Shown: positions 1 through 5,298, counted from the first letter of the stretch. The stretch is DNA of 5,881 nucleotides from Alkalibacterium sp046484155 (GCF_046484155.1 NZ_JAWOBT010000082.1:1-5881), one strand, 5' to 3'. Notes: generated by a model from the sequence alone, not told the origin. Program-made: numbers and translations.

Positions 1-141
1 CGGCTGGCAAAGATATCTTTTGTGTCTGAAACGCTCGAAAAATACGAACGGATTATTGTCCCTGTCGTATTCATCGGTCTGGGATTTTTTATCATGCTGG
101 AAAACGGCACCCTCCAGACCCTCTTCGCTCTGATTAACTAA
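1..141 (+). CDS. cadD: CadD-like cadmium/cation resistance transporter, C-terminal 46 residues only (partial)
   Basis: The frame is open from base 1 and ends at TAA 139-141; the 5' part lies outside the window. The visible peptide contains VSETLEKYERIIVPVVF followed by a hydrophobic segment, IGLGFFIMLENGTLQTL. From memory, this matches the conserved end of the CadD family: small multi-pass membrane proteins of about 200 residues linked to cadmium resistance in staphylococci and other Firmicutes. The last membrane helix spans roughly residues 19-36 of the fragment. The gene converges on the ATPase gene and shares its terminator. Two cation-export genes side by side suggest a metal-resistance cluster. 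Only the tail is visible, so neither the substrate nor the intactness of the gene can be judged. Confidence 0.75.
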   Translation, partial: RLAKISFVSETLEKYERIIVPVVFIGLGFFIMLENGTLQTLFALIN

Positions 142-151
142 ATACAAACTT

Positions 152-197
152 AAAAAGGCCACTGAGACTGATTTTACAGTCCTAGTGGCCTTTTTTT
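152..197. terminator. Bidirectional intrinsic terminator between cadD and the P1B-4 ATPase gene
   Basis: AAAAAGGCCACT (152-163) pairs perfectly with AGTGGCCTTTTT (184-195). A second inner stem, GACTG/CAGTC (166-170/177-181), closes a small loop. On the plus strand the stem runs into seven Ts (191-197). On the minus strand it ends in five Ts. It lies 10 bases after the cadD stop and about 30 bases after the ATPase stop, so it can serve both convergent genes. Confidence 0.9.
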
Positions 198-225
198 ATA
201 TGCGATTTAATCGGTCTCCTGCAGT

Positions 226-2100
226 TTAGGCTTTAACAGACCGATAGGAAGTGTCCACTTCCTCCTTTCCAGGTTTTGACCCGATCAAGCGCAGTCCGTT
301 CAGAATAACGAGTATCGTCGATCCCTCATGGAACAGCACAGCCAGCGGTAGTCCAAGAACACCAAAGAGGTTCAGAACAATCAAGGTCACGATCACGCTG
401 ATAGAGAAAACGACGTTCTGGAAAATAATGGTGTTCAAGCGTTTACTCAACTTGTAACTGTAAAACAGTTTAGACAAATCATTTTTGACGACAACCACAT
501 CGGAAGATTCCATAGCGACAGAAGATCCGCTCCCCATCGCGATCCCGATATCTGCATTCGCTAAAGCCGGTGCATCATTGATTCCGTCGCCGATCATTCC
601 CACGACTTCCTCCTTGCTCTGACTCTGCAAGACGTAATCGATTTTTTGTTCAGGTAGCATGGACGCTCTATAGTGATCGACCCCGACAATTTTCGCGACA
701 TTGGCCGTCACTTCTTCATTGTCTCCCGTTAAGAGCGTGACTTTGATCCCTTCTTTCTGGAAGTTAGCCACCGCTTCAGCGGACTGGGTACGAATCTGAT
801 CACTGAGTGAAAAGTAGCCGACAACCTCGTTATCCTTCGCTGCCAGGATAATGGTATTGCCTTTCTGGAAGTATTTCTGGAAATGATCATACTGCTCGTA
901 ATCACTGAAAGCTTTGGGTTTCCCGACGCGTATTCTACCTTTTTGAATGCCGGAGCCGGCAATTTCATTTATAGCCTCTTCATGATTGACAGCACTTAAA
1001 TCGATCTCTTTGAACGCCGAAACGATCGCTCGGGCAATCGGATGACTGGACTGCTGCTCCATATAAATGATTTCTTTCAAGACAGTATCCGGTATGCTGT
1101 AGTCATCGACTTTGAATTCACCGTATGTCAGTGTGCCTGTTTTATCTGTATACAGGGTATCCATCGTACTCAAGGCTTCCATCGCGGCACCCCCTTTAAA
1201 CAAGACCCCGTTTTTCGCCCCATTGCTGATCGCGCTTAACGTTGCCGGTGTGGCAGAAGCGACTAAGGCGCATGGACTGGCGACGGTCAAAAAGACCATG
1301 CCTCGGTAGAAGGCTTCCTCAAAAGGAATAGCCATCACCGAATATAGAACGAAGATAAAAATCGGAACGATGATCAGCACGGAAATCACATACTTGCTTT
1401 CAATGCGGTCAATAAACTTGGAAATACGGGACGGTCGGCTCTGGGCCTCCTCAACCATTCGAATGATATTTGAAAAAACGGTTTCGTCATTCGATTTAGT
1501 CACTTCCAAATGGAAAACATCGCCTTCGTTGATCGTGCCCGCAAACACTTCATCTTTTTGATTTTTTTCTACTGGAATGGCTTCCCCCGTCAAAGCCGCT
1601 TCATTGACTACGGCTTTCCGATCAATGATTCCGTCAATGGGAATCTGCGCGCCTTTTGTGACAACGACCGTATCGCCAATTTCCAGCTCTTCTGTTGGAA
1701 CGGTAACGACTTCCCCGTTTCCCTTCAATACCTGAGCCGTTTCCGGTACCTGAGCCATCAATTCAGAGATCGCACTTGTCGACTTATTGTTTGCGTAGTC
1801 TTCCAGTGCTTCGGACGTTGCAAAGATCAACAGCAGCGCAGCTCCTTCAGACTCGTAATTGATAATAACTGCGCCGACTGCAGCTAAAATCATCAGCAGA
1901 TCAACATTTGGCGACTTGTCTCTGATTGTTTCGATGACAGCATCTTTTGCCGCATAGAAGCCCAGAAAAAATATTGCGGCATAAAACAGCCCTGCACTGT
2001 AGCTATCGTTGATAGACATAAAGATAAATCCCAGTGCTGTGAATAAAATACCTATAACTAAGAACTGCCCCTGTCTGCTTTTCGTTAAATAATTTATCAT
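226..2100 (-). CDS. P1B-4-type heavy-metal-exporting P-type ATPase (PfeT/ZosA/CoaT-like), 624 aa
   Basis: This is an ATP-driven cation exporter of the plasma membrane. The P-type signatures seen are TGE at 171-173 (actuator), DKTGT at 319-323 with phosphorylated D319, HP at 353-354 (nucleotide-binding domain), TGDN at 458-461 and GDGINDAP at 504-511. The metal-site motifs are SPC (275-277) rather than CPC, and HEGST (591-595) in the last helix pair. These two together define subgroup P1B-4, whose members export Fe(II), Co(II) and sometimes Zn/Cd/Ni. There is no N-terminal HMA or His-rich domain and the protein starts almost directly in a membrane helix (about 13-29), as is usual for this subgroup. 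Full length at 624 aa, with no broken motif. The start is ATG at 2100, preceded by GAAGGG (2113-2108) with 7-nt spacing. A NiCo-class riboswitch lies in its leader. Fe(II) export is my preferred role; Co/Ni is the alternative. Confidence 0.93.
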   Translation of the reverse strand: MINYLTKSRQGQFLVIGILFTALGFIFMSINDSYSAGLFYAAIFFLGFYAAKDAVIETIRDKSPNVDLLMILAAVGAVIINYESEGAALLLIFATSEALEDYANNKSTSAISELMAQVPETAQVLKGNGEVVTVPTEELEIGDTVVVTKGAQIPIDGIIDRKAVVNEAALTGEAIPVEKNQKDEVFAGTINEGDVFHLEVTKSNDETVFSNIIRMVEEAQSRPSRISKFIDRIESKYVISVLIIVPIFIFVLYSVMAIPFEEAFYRGMVFLTVASPCALVASATPATLSAISNGAKNGVLFKGGAAMEALSTMDTLYTDKTGTLTYGEFKVDDYSIPDTVLKEIIYMEQQSSHPIARAIVSAFKEIDLSAVNHEEAINEIAGSGIQKGRIRVGKPKAFSDYEQYDHFQKYFQKGNTIILAAKDNEVVGYFSLSDQIRTQSAEAVANFQKEGIKVTLLTGDNEEVTANVAKIVGVDHYRASMLPEQKIDYVLQSQSKEEVVGMIGDGINDAPALANADIGIAMGSGSSVAMESSDVVVVKNDLSKLFYSYKLSKRLNTIIFQNVVFSISVIVTLIVLNLFGVLGLPLAVLFHEGSTILVILNGLRLIGSKPGKEEVDTSYRSVKA

Positions 2101-2101
2101 T

Positions 2102-2190
2102 TTAAAACCCTTCTTTCTTGTTGTTTTCAGCTAAAACTACTTTAATGAAGCCGTGATAGAATGCCAGATATTCTGCTGTTTTCCTCCTTT
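2102..2190 (-). other. Orphan strong Shine-Dalgarno and possible leader ORF with no standard start codon
   Basis: On the minus strand AAAGGAGG (2190-2183) is a near-perfect Shine-Dalgarno, but no ATG, GTG or TTG follows at usable distance. The near-cognate codons nearby are ATA (spacing 11), ATC (13) and CTG (15, at 2167). The frame containing CTG reads LAFYHGFIKVVLAENNKKEG-F and stops at TAA 2104-2102, one base before the ATPase ATG. That arrangement would suit translational coupling. An in-frame TAA overlaps the Shine-Dalgarno (2191-2189), so the frame cannot extend upstream. It could be a leader peptide using a rare start, the decayed remnant of a small gene, or chance. I do not recognise the peptide. 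Confidence 0.3.
2108..2113 (-). promoter_or_regulatory. Ribosome binding site of the P1B-4 ATPase
   Basis: On the minus strand GAAGGG is followed by seven bases and then ATG (2100-2098). This fixes the ATPase start. It is weaker than the orphan AAAGGAGG found 75 bases upstream. Confidence 0.75.
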
Positions 2191-2206
2191 ATTACACAGT
2201 CACGAT

Positions 2207-2258
2207 AAAAAAAGGACATACCCGTAGAACAGAATTAACTGTCCCACAGATATGTCCT
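2207..2258 (-). terminator. Riboswitch-controlled intrinsic terminator
   Basis: On the minus strand the 20 bases at 2258-2239, starting AGGACATAT, pair along their whole length with 2232-2213, ending in TATGTCCT. A few pairs are G-U wobbles and the loop is TTAATT. Seven Ts follow (2213-2207). The 5' arm of this hairpin contains the conserved GTGGGACAG core and the 3' half of the last helix of the riboswitch aptamer, so the terminator and the folded aptamer exclude each other. Ligand binding should therefore favour read-through into the ATPase gene, an ON switch. Confidence 0.88.
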
Positions 2259-2337
2259 CAATATACATATTCTGCTGCCGCAAATATTGCAGCCCGGCCG
2301 CATGAACCATTTAATGCATTCACCGCCTGTTCAAATT
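2233..2337 (-). ncRNA. NiCo (czcD) class metal riboswitch aptamer
   Basis: On the minus strand the conserved pieces of the NiCo/czcD class appear in order: ACAGGC, a helix TGAA...TTCA ending ATGC, GGCCGGGCTGC, a short stem closed by GCGGC, CAGCAGAATATGT paired with ACATATCTG, and GTGGGACAGTT. The four-way-junction layout is visible. P2 is GGC/GCC plus TGAA/TTCA. P3 is GCTGC/GCGGC with loop AATATTT. P4 is ATATGT/ACATAT plus CAG/CTG with one bulge. P1 looks weak (AATT/AATT with mismatches). The class was first described as sensing Ni(II)/Co(II), and later work argues for Fe(II). The clustered conserved Gs (CGGG and TGGGA) thought to help bind metal are present. It sits about 130 bases before the ATG of a metal exporter, the expected context. 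Identified by comparing the motifs with memory, not by a covariance search. Confidence 0.88.
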
Positions 2338-2367
2338 GCAATGAATCTAAAAATTGATATTCATTGC
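2338..2367 (-). repeat. Perfect 9-bp hairpin just 5' of the riboswitch aptamer
   Basis: GCAATGAAT and ATTCATTGC (plus strand 2338-2346 and 2359-2367) form a perfect inverted repeat with a 12-base loop. It directly abuts the start of the aptamer in the transcript. It could be a 5' stabilising or transcription-pausing hairpin. A protein operator is less likely given the long spacer. Function unknown. Confidence 0.5.
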
Positions 2368-2403
2368 TTTCGTATTTAGTTTTTAAAGTGACGATTTTTT
2401 ATA

Positions 2404-2428
2404 TCACAAATTTCTTTTCATCTTGTGA
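2404..2428. repeat. TCACAA-N13-TTGTGA inverted repeat just downstream of the ATPase promoter
   Basis: Plus-strand TCACAA (2404-2409) and TTGTGA (2423-2428) are perfect inverted repeats. They begin about 10 bases after the -10 hexamer of the minus-strand promoter, so they cover the start of the transcript. This could be a repressor site or a 5'-UTR hairpin. No regulator family is assigned. Confidence 0.35.
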
Positions 2429-2438
2429 AGTTACCCTT

Positions 2439-2467
2439 AGGATAGCATATTGTTTTTTAGCGGTCAA
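2439..2467 (-). promoter_or_regulatory. Sigma-A promoter of the riboswitch-ATPase transcript
   Basis: On the minus strand TTGACC (2467-2462) is followed by a 17-base spacer and TATCCT (2444-2439). TG lies one base before the -10, so it is of the extended -10 type. Transcription should start near 2432, giving a leader of about 330 bases carrying the hairpins, aptamer and terminator. Position, spacing and direction all fit the ATPase. Confidence 0.7.
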
Positions 2468-2482
2468 GCCATTACTTACAAA

Positions 2483-2502
2483 AAATCAGTTTAAATCAGT
2501 TT
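2483..2502. repeat. Tandem 10-bp direct repeat AAATCAGTTT x2 upstream of the ATPase promoter
   Basis: AAATCAGTTT is repeated exactly at 2483-2492 and 2493-2502, and a further AAAC follows. The pair lies 16-35 bases upstream of the -35 hexamer, where an activator or an A/T-rich UP-type element could act. No known regulator box is recognised. Confidence 0.4.
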
Positions 2503-2657
2503 AAACAGGCATCTTTCTCTTAGAACAGTACTGATTAGTGACAGAAATTCTTCGATAAAAAAAATAACAAAATCTGAAAAACTTGTTTCACAACGATTTC
2601 TTCTTACGCATTGTTACGCTATATCATTATGAAAAGCAATGAAGTTGAAAGTCTTTC

Positions 2658-2692
2658 AAAAAAAACGCCTTCTCAGTTTTTATGAGAAAGCG
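2658..2692 (-). terminator. Intrinsic terminator of the membrane protein-ccdA-tlpA operon
   Basis: On the minus strand CGCTTTCTCA (2692-2683) pairs with TGAGAAGGCG (2675-2666), with one G-U pair and loop TAAAAAC. A run of eight Ts follows (2665-2658). It begins 10 bases after the tlpA stop codon, so it closes the operon. Confidence 0.9.
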
Positions 2693-2702
2693 CTAGCTAT
2701 TA

Positions 2703-3371
2703 TTATTCGATCATTGAAAATTTTGCTTCCAGGATATCTTTGGTTACGGGACCTACCACCCGTTCATAAATGATACCGTTACTGCCGATAAGGTAAGACG
2801 TTGGTAAGGATTCCACTCGATACAAATCCGTGATTTCTGTCGGACCGTAAACGTTCGTGAAGGTCAACTCGAATTCTTCCACGAATACCGGCACGTTAGC
2901 CAGATCGCTTTCAGAAGAGGTGACGTTGACCCCTAGAATAACCACGTCATCCTGTTCTTCATGGAACTCCTGCAAGTGTGGCATTTCCACCCGACAAGGC
3001 GGGCACCAGCTCGCCCAGAAATTCAGGAAAACTTTTTTACCTCTGTAGTCCGATAACTGGACGGTGTTTCCTTCCATATCTTCCAACTGGAAATCATACG
3101 CCGTATTCCCGGGGTTCAAACCGAATTCTATCATTGAACCCGTTTCACTACCGCTATTTTGAGCGGCCAATTCATCCTTCAGGGCTTCGATTTCTTCTTC
3201 AGACATGTCTTCCAGATCCATTTCTGTATCCAATTCTTCCTGTACGCCTATCTCATTCTGAACAGATGCCTGCTCTCTTACTTCCTGTTCCCGGTTCGAT
3301 CCGGCAACAAAATCAAAAACCACATAAATCAACATAACGGCAATGACCGCCCATAATCCTTTTTTTATCAT
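2703..3371 (-). CDS. Membrane-anchored TlpA/ResA-like thiol-disulfide oxidoreductase, 222 aa
   Basis: This is a thioredoxin-fold protein that reduces disulfides outside the membrane. Residues 1-4 (MIKK) plus a hydrophobic stretch at about 5-23 form an uncleaved signal anchor; no lipobox cysteine is seen. A long acidic, probably helical linker follows (about 27-72, rich in Glu/Asp). The AhpC/TSA-Redoxin type domain runs from about 83 to the end. The active site is WCPPC at 122-126 (C123, C126), with the cis-proline in SLP at P190. FLNFWASWCPPCRVEMP is typical of TlpA/ResA. The ATG follows GGAG with 8-nt spacing, and this site overlaps the ccdA stop codon, leaving only a 10-base gap. CcdA, encoded next door, is the family's usual electron donor. 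The substrate is unknown: it could be cytochrome c or other extracytoplasmic thiol proteins, copper-damaged proteins or persulfides. Confidence 0.9.
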   Translation of the reverse strand: MIKKGLWAVIAVMLIYVVFDFVAGSNREQEVREQASVQNEIGVQEELDTEMDLEDMSEEEIEALKDELAAQNSGSETGSMIEFGLNPGNTAYDFQLEDMEGNTVQLSDYRGKKVFLNFWASWCPPCRVEMPHLQEFHEEQDDVVILGVNVTSSESDLANVPVFVEEFELTFTNVYGPTEITDLYRVESLPTSYLIGSNGIIYERVVGPVTKDILEAKFSMIE

Positions 3372-3381
3372 ACAATCGCTC

Positions 3382-4119
3382 CTATCCTAACAATTCGAAT
3401 GGTGTGCCTTCTAACCACTGGGCGATCCATTCTGATAATATTTCAAGTGTGCCGGTGAAAAGTAATATACCCATGACGATCATGAGTATGCCACCGATTT
3501 TCATCCATTTCTGACTGTGCTTCATCACGTTATCCATTTTCCCAATGAAGAAGGAAACCAGCAGGAACGGAAGGGCGAATCCGATGATATACAGCGTCAA
3601 ATAAAGTGCCGGTGGCGAACCTGTTGACACACCGATCAAAAGAATCGACGAGAATATCGGTCCAATACACGGTGTCCAGCCTGCCGCAAAGCCAAGTCCG
3701 ATGAGGAAACTGGATAAAAAGCTGGTCGTCCGTTTACCGGTCATTTTACGCGTATCTTTTAATAGTGCCGGAATTTGAAGCCATTCAGCGGTAACCAACC
3801 CCATCACAATGATGAGCAATCCCGCAATGCGCTGCAAGAGCAGACTGGTTGATCCGGTCAACAGCTGGTTGAAGAAACCACCTAAGTAACTGATACTCAA
3901 TCCCAAACTGACATAAACCACAGATACTCCCAGTAAGAAAAGTAAGGAGTGCACCATGACTGTTTTTTTGAAAGCTATCGACTGATTTTCTTTGACTTCT
4001 TTGACACTTTTACCCGTGATATAAGACAAATATAGGGGTAAGAGCGGCAGCGTACATGGAGAAAAAAATGACAACCCTCCTGCTGCGAAAGCTAATAAAG
4101 CGGTTAGTTCTGTTTCGAT
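3382..4119 (-). CDS. ccdA: CcdA-type thiol-disulfide electron transporter, probable non-standard ATC start, about 245 aa
   Basis: This is a six-helix membrane protein that carries electrons from cytosolic thioredoxin to extracytoplasmic thioredoxin-like partners such as TlpA. The two family cysteines are visible in SFFSPCTLPLLP (C22 counting from ATC) and GWTPCIGP (C151). Helices run throughout, with a cytosolic loop rich in Lys/Gln after helix 1. The first standard start in frame is TTG at 4074, but it would cut away half of helix 1 and has its Shine-Dalgarno only one base away. AAAAGGAGG at 4136-4128 instead sits 8 bases before ATC at 4119, giving IETELTALLAFAAGGLSFFSPC, a proper CcdA N-terminus. 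ATT at 4125 is only 2 bases from it. An in-frame TAA at 4137 bars longer forms. The start overlaps the end of the upstream gene by 16 bases, implying coupled translation. Family call sure; start codon uncertain. Confidence 0.88.
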   Translation of the reverse strand: METELTALLAFAAGGLSFFSPCTLPLLPLYLSYITGKSVKEVKENQSIAFKKTVMVHSLLFLLGVSVVYVSLGLSISYLGGFFNQLLTGSTSLLLQRIAGLLIIVMGLVTAEWLQIPALLKDTRKMTGKRTTSFLSSFLIGLGFAAGWTPCIGPIFSSILLIGVSTGSPPALYLTLYIIGFALPFLLVSFFIGKMDNVMKHSQKWMKIGGILMIVMGILLFTGTLEILSEWIAQWLEGTPFELLG

Positions 4120-4745
4120 GGTAATAGCCTCCTTTTATAACCCCAGAGCAAGCCGCTAAACACTAAAAACAGTGACAGAATAGCTAAAGGAGAAAATGCA
4201 AAATTGAAATAAATGACTGAGCGCGTACCCATGATCAGTAAATGTAATGCCCCGAAACCAACTAAAATTAAAAGGGGCGAGACTTTCCTAGTCAGCGGTG
4301 TAAAGGTCAGCAATGCAAGTAAACTTACGAACAGTAAAATCAATAAAAGGGTGTTTACTGATGTGTAGCGGTAATACATGTAGACATGATTCACTAAACC
4401 TATCGTGGTTGCCAGCTTGGCCACACTTTTCGCTTTTGTTTTATCTGCCCATAATTTTTCACCATATTGATAACTTCCATATATTAAAACACCAAGTGTG
4501 GCTATCCAGACCACATTGGATGAAAACAACAGGATGCGATAAGGCACTTGAATGATTTCATTAAAATTAAATAGTGCATTGATCCCGAATAAAGCCATGA
4601 CGAAATAAAAAACGTGATCCATAAAAATAGAAACAACACTTTTTTTCACCCCGGTCGACTCATCTGACAAACCAAACCAAATGCCTACACCGATTATTAA
4701 GGTGACTATAGCGGTGAACATCGGGTTGGCTATTATATTTTCCAC
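4104..4745 (-). CDS. Unrecognised multi-pass membrane protein, first gene of the ccdA-tlpA operon, 213 aa
   Basis: I do not recognise the family. The chosen start is GTG at 4745, preceded by TTAGGAGAG with about 7-nt spacing, giving VENIIANPMF. The frame is open back to TTG 4871, but that extension is polar, has no ribosome binding site and crosses the leader. There are about six or seven hydrophobic segments, near residues 8-26, 38-56, 70-90, 108-124, 131-150, 157-173 and 181-203, and the C-terminus is basic (YKRRLLPSKQ). There are no cysteines at all, so it cannot relay thiol electrons itself. Three histidines lie in or near the predicted helices (H44, H120, H168) and could bind metal or haem; this is speculation. 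The 16-base overlap with ccdA suggests a partner role in the same pathway. Alternatives are a cytochrome-biogenesis-like or metal/sulfur-transport component. Confidence 0.8.
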   Translation of the reverse strand: MENIIANPMFTAIVTLIIGVGIWFGLSDESTGVKKSVVSIFMDHVFYFVMALFGINALFNFNEIIQVPYRILLFSSNVVWIATLGVLIYGSYQYGEKLWADKTKAKSVAKLATTIGLVNHVYMYYRYTSVNTLLLILLFVSLLALLTFTPLTRKVSPLLILVGFGALHLLIMGTRSVIYFNFAFSPLAILSLFLVFSGLLWGYKRRLLPSKQN

Positions 4746-4875
4746 ATAAACTCTCCTAACTCTACATACCTGACTGGGTAATTCCTGGTAAAAATCATTA
4801 TATTTTATTGAAATATTTATTGATATATCTGTCGATTTCAATCTTGTAATGCTGATCAACAAGGCCCTCAAAGGC

Positions 4876-4903
4876 TTTATACCCCTAGGGGTTTACTTAT
4901 ACT
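4876..4903 (+). promoter_or_regulatory. Candidate divergent promoter reading into the 103-bp repeats
   Basis: On the plus strand TTTATA (4876-4881), a 16-base spacer and TATACT (4898-4903) make a reasonable promoter. The palindrome ACCCCTAGGGGT lies in the spacer, so a bound repressor would block it. No plus-strand gene follows, only the tandem repeats. A transcript would therefore be non-coding. Hexamer matches are moderate. Confidence 0.35.
4881..4892. promoter_or_regulatory. CsoR/CstR-family-like operator, perfect palindrome ACCCCTAGGGGT
   Basis: This 12-base perfect palindrome is flanked by A/T on both sides (TAT on the left, TTA on the right on the plus strand). G/C runs joined by TA inside A/T flanks are typical of CsoR-family sites, which bind copper-sensing CsoR or persulfide-sensing CstR; both repress thiol, copper or sulfide genes. 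It lies 136 bases upstream of the GTG of the three-gene operon. The repressor gene is not in the window. The family assignment comes from the motif shape only, and Cu and persulfide cannot be told apart here. Confidence 0.6.
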
Positions 4904-4932
4904 AGCTTACACATATTTTAACTATGAGTCAA
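4896..4932 (-). promoter_or_regulatory. Candidate promoter of the membrane protein-ccdA-tlpA operon
   Basis: On the minus strand TTGACT (4932-4927) is a good -35. At 17 bases it is followed by TAAGCT (4909-4904), a weak -10. A better -10 by sequence, TATAAG (4901-4896), has no good -35. In either case transcription would start at or just before the CCCC-TA-GGGG palindrome, a repressing position. Another A/T-rich candidate (TCGACA and TTCAAT, near 4800-4835) lies closer to the gene. Assignment is tentative. Confidence 0.35.
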
Positions 4933-4962
4933 CTCTGGAAATGGGCATAGATGTGAGGGGAT

Positions 4963-5271
4963 GGGCAAGGATCGGTCATTACAGTTATCTGAAGGTCTTC
5001 TAATTTCCGAACTTACTCTCGTTCGGTCGTTAGGAGCCTTAATAATTTCGCTACTTGTCGAACCTGGGCAAGGTTCGGTCATTACAATTATCTGAAGGTC
5101 TTCTAATTACCGAACTTGCTCTCATTCGGTCGTTAGGAGCGTTAAAAATTTCGCTACTTGTCGAACTAGGGTGAGGTTCGGTCATTACGATCACATGAAG
5201 GTCTTCTAATTACCGAACTTGTTCCACTTCGGTAAATAGGGGCCTAATAAATCTCGCTACTTGTCGAACCA
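4963..5271. repeat. Three tandem copies of a 103-bp non-coding repeat with internal hairpins
   Basis: Units start at 4963, 5066 and 5169, with an exact period of 103. By hand alignment, units 1 and 2 differ at about nine positions and unit 3 differs from unit 2 at about 20. Best-kept blocks are TCGGTCATTAC, TGAAGGTCTTCTAATT, CCGAACTT and CGCTACTTGTCGAAC. Each unit holds an inverted repeat: CCGAAC/GTTCGG in unit 1 (5007-5026), ACCGAA/TTCGGT in unit 2 (5109-5130), TACCGAA/TTCGGTA in unit 3 (5211-5234). A second one spans the unit junctions (CGAACC/GGTTCG at 5059-5077, CGAAC/GTTCG at 5162-5180). The period is not a multiple of three and no long frame crosses it, so it is not coding. There are no unique spacers, so it is not CRISPR. 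Possible roles are tandem structured RNAs, protein-binding repeats or a dispersed intergenic element. Confidence 0.85.
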
Positions 5272-5298
5272 GGCTCAAAACCTGCTCTTCATGAGGGT

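Noticed and set aside
251..1887. Several plus-strand frames of 63-125 codons inside the ATPase gene
   Set aside because: They are antisense to a complete ATPase with all catalytic motifs, have no ribosome binding sites and give no recognisable protein.
2404..2421. Mini-ORF MKRNL on the minus strand in the ATPase leader
   Set aside because: Five codons, no properly spaced Shine-Dalgarno, and it lies in an inverted repeat.
2629..2685. Plus-strand 18-codon ORF starting MKSNEVESL
   Set aside because: No Shine-Dalgarno precedes it and its end lies inside the terminator hairpin of the opposite-strand operon.
2857..3356. Plus-strand ORFs antisense to tlpA (up to 119 codons)
   Set aside because: Shadows of the thioredoxin-like gene; compositionally unlike real proteins and without ribosome binding sites.
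4746..4871. 42-residue N-terminal extension of the membrane protein from TTG 4871
   Set aside because: No ribosome binding site, polar sequence ahead of the first helix, and it would use the likely promoter/leader region; GTG 4745 has a proper Shine-Dalgarno.
4870..4900. CopY-type operator (TACAnnTGTA)
   Set aside because: The motif is absent; the palindrome present is CCCC-TA-GGGG, which fits CsoR/CstR instead.
4963..5271. CRISPR array
   Set aside because: Units are 103 bases, directly abutting, all related end to end, with no unique spacers and no cas genes.
4963..5271. Plasmid iteron origin
   Set aside because: Iterons are usually around 20 bases, and no replication initiator gene is in the window; it cannot be fully excluded without flanking sequence.
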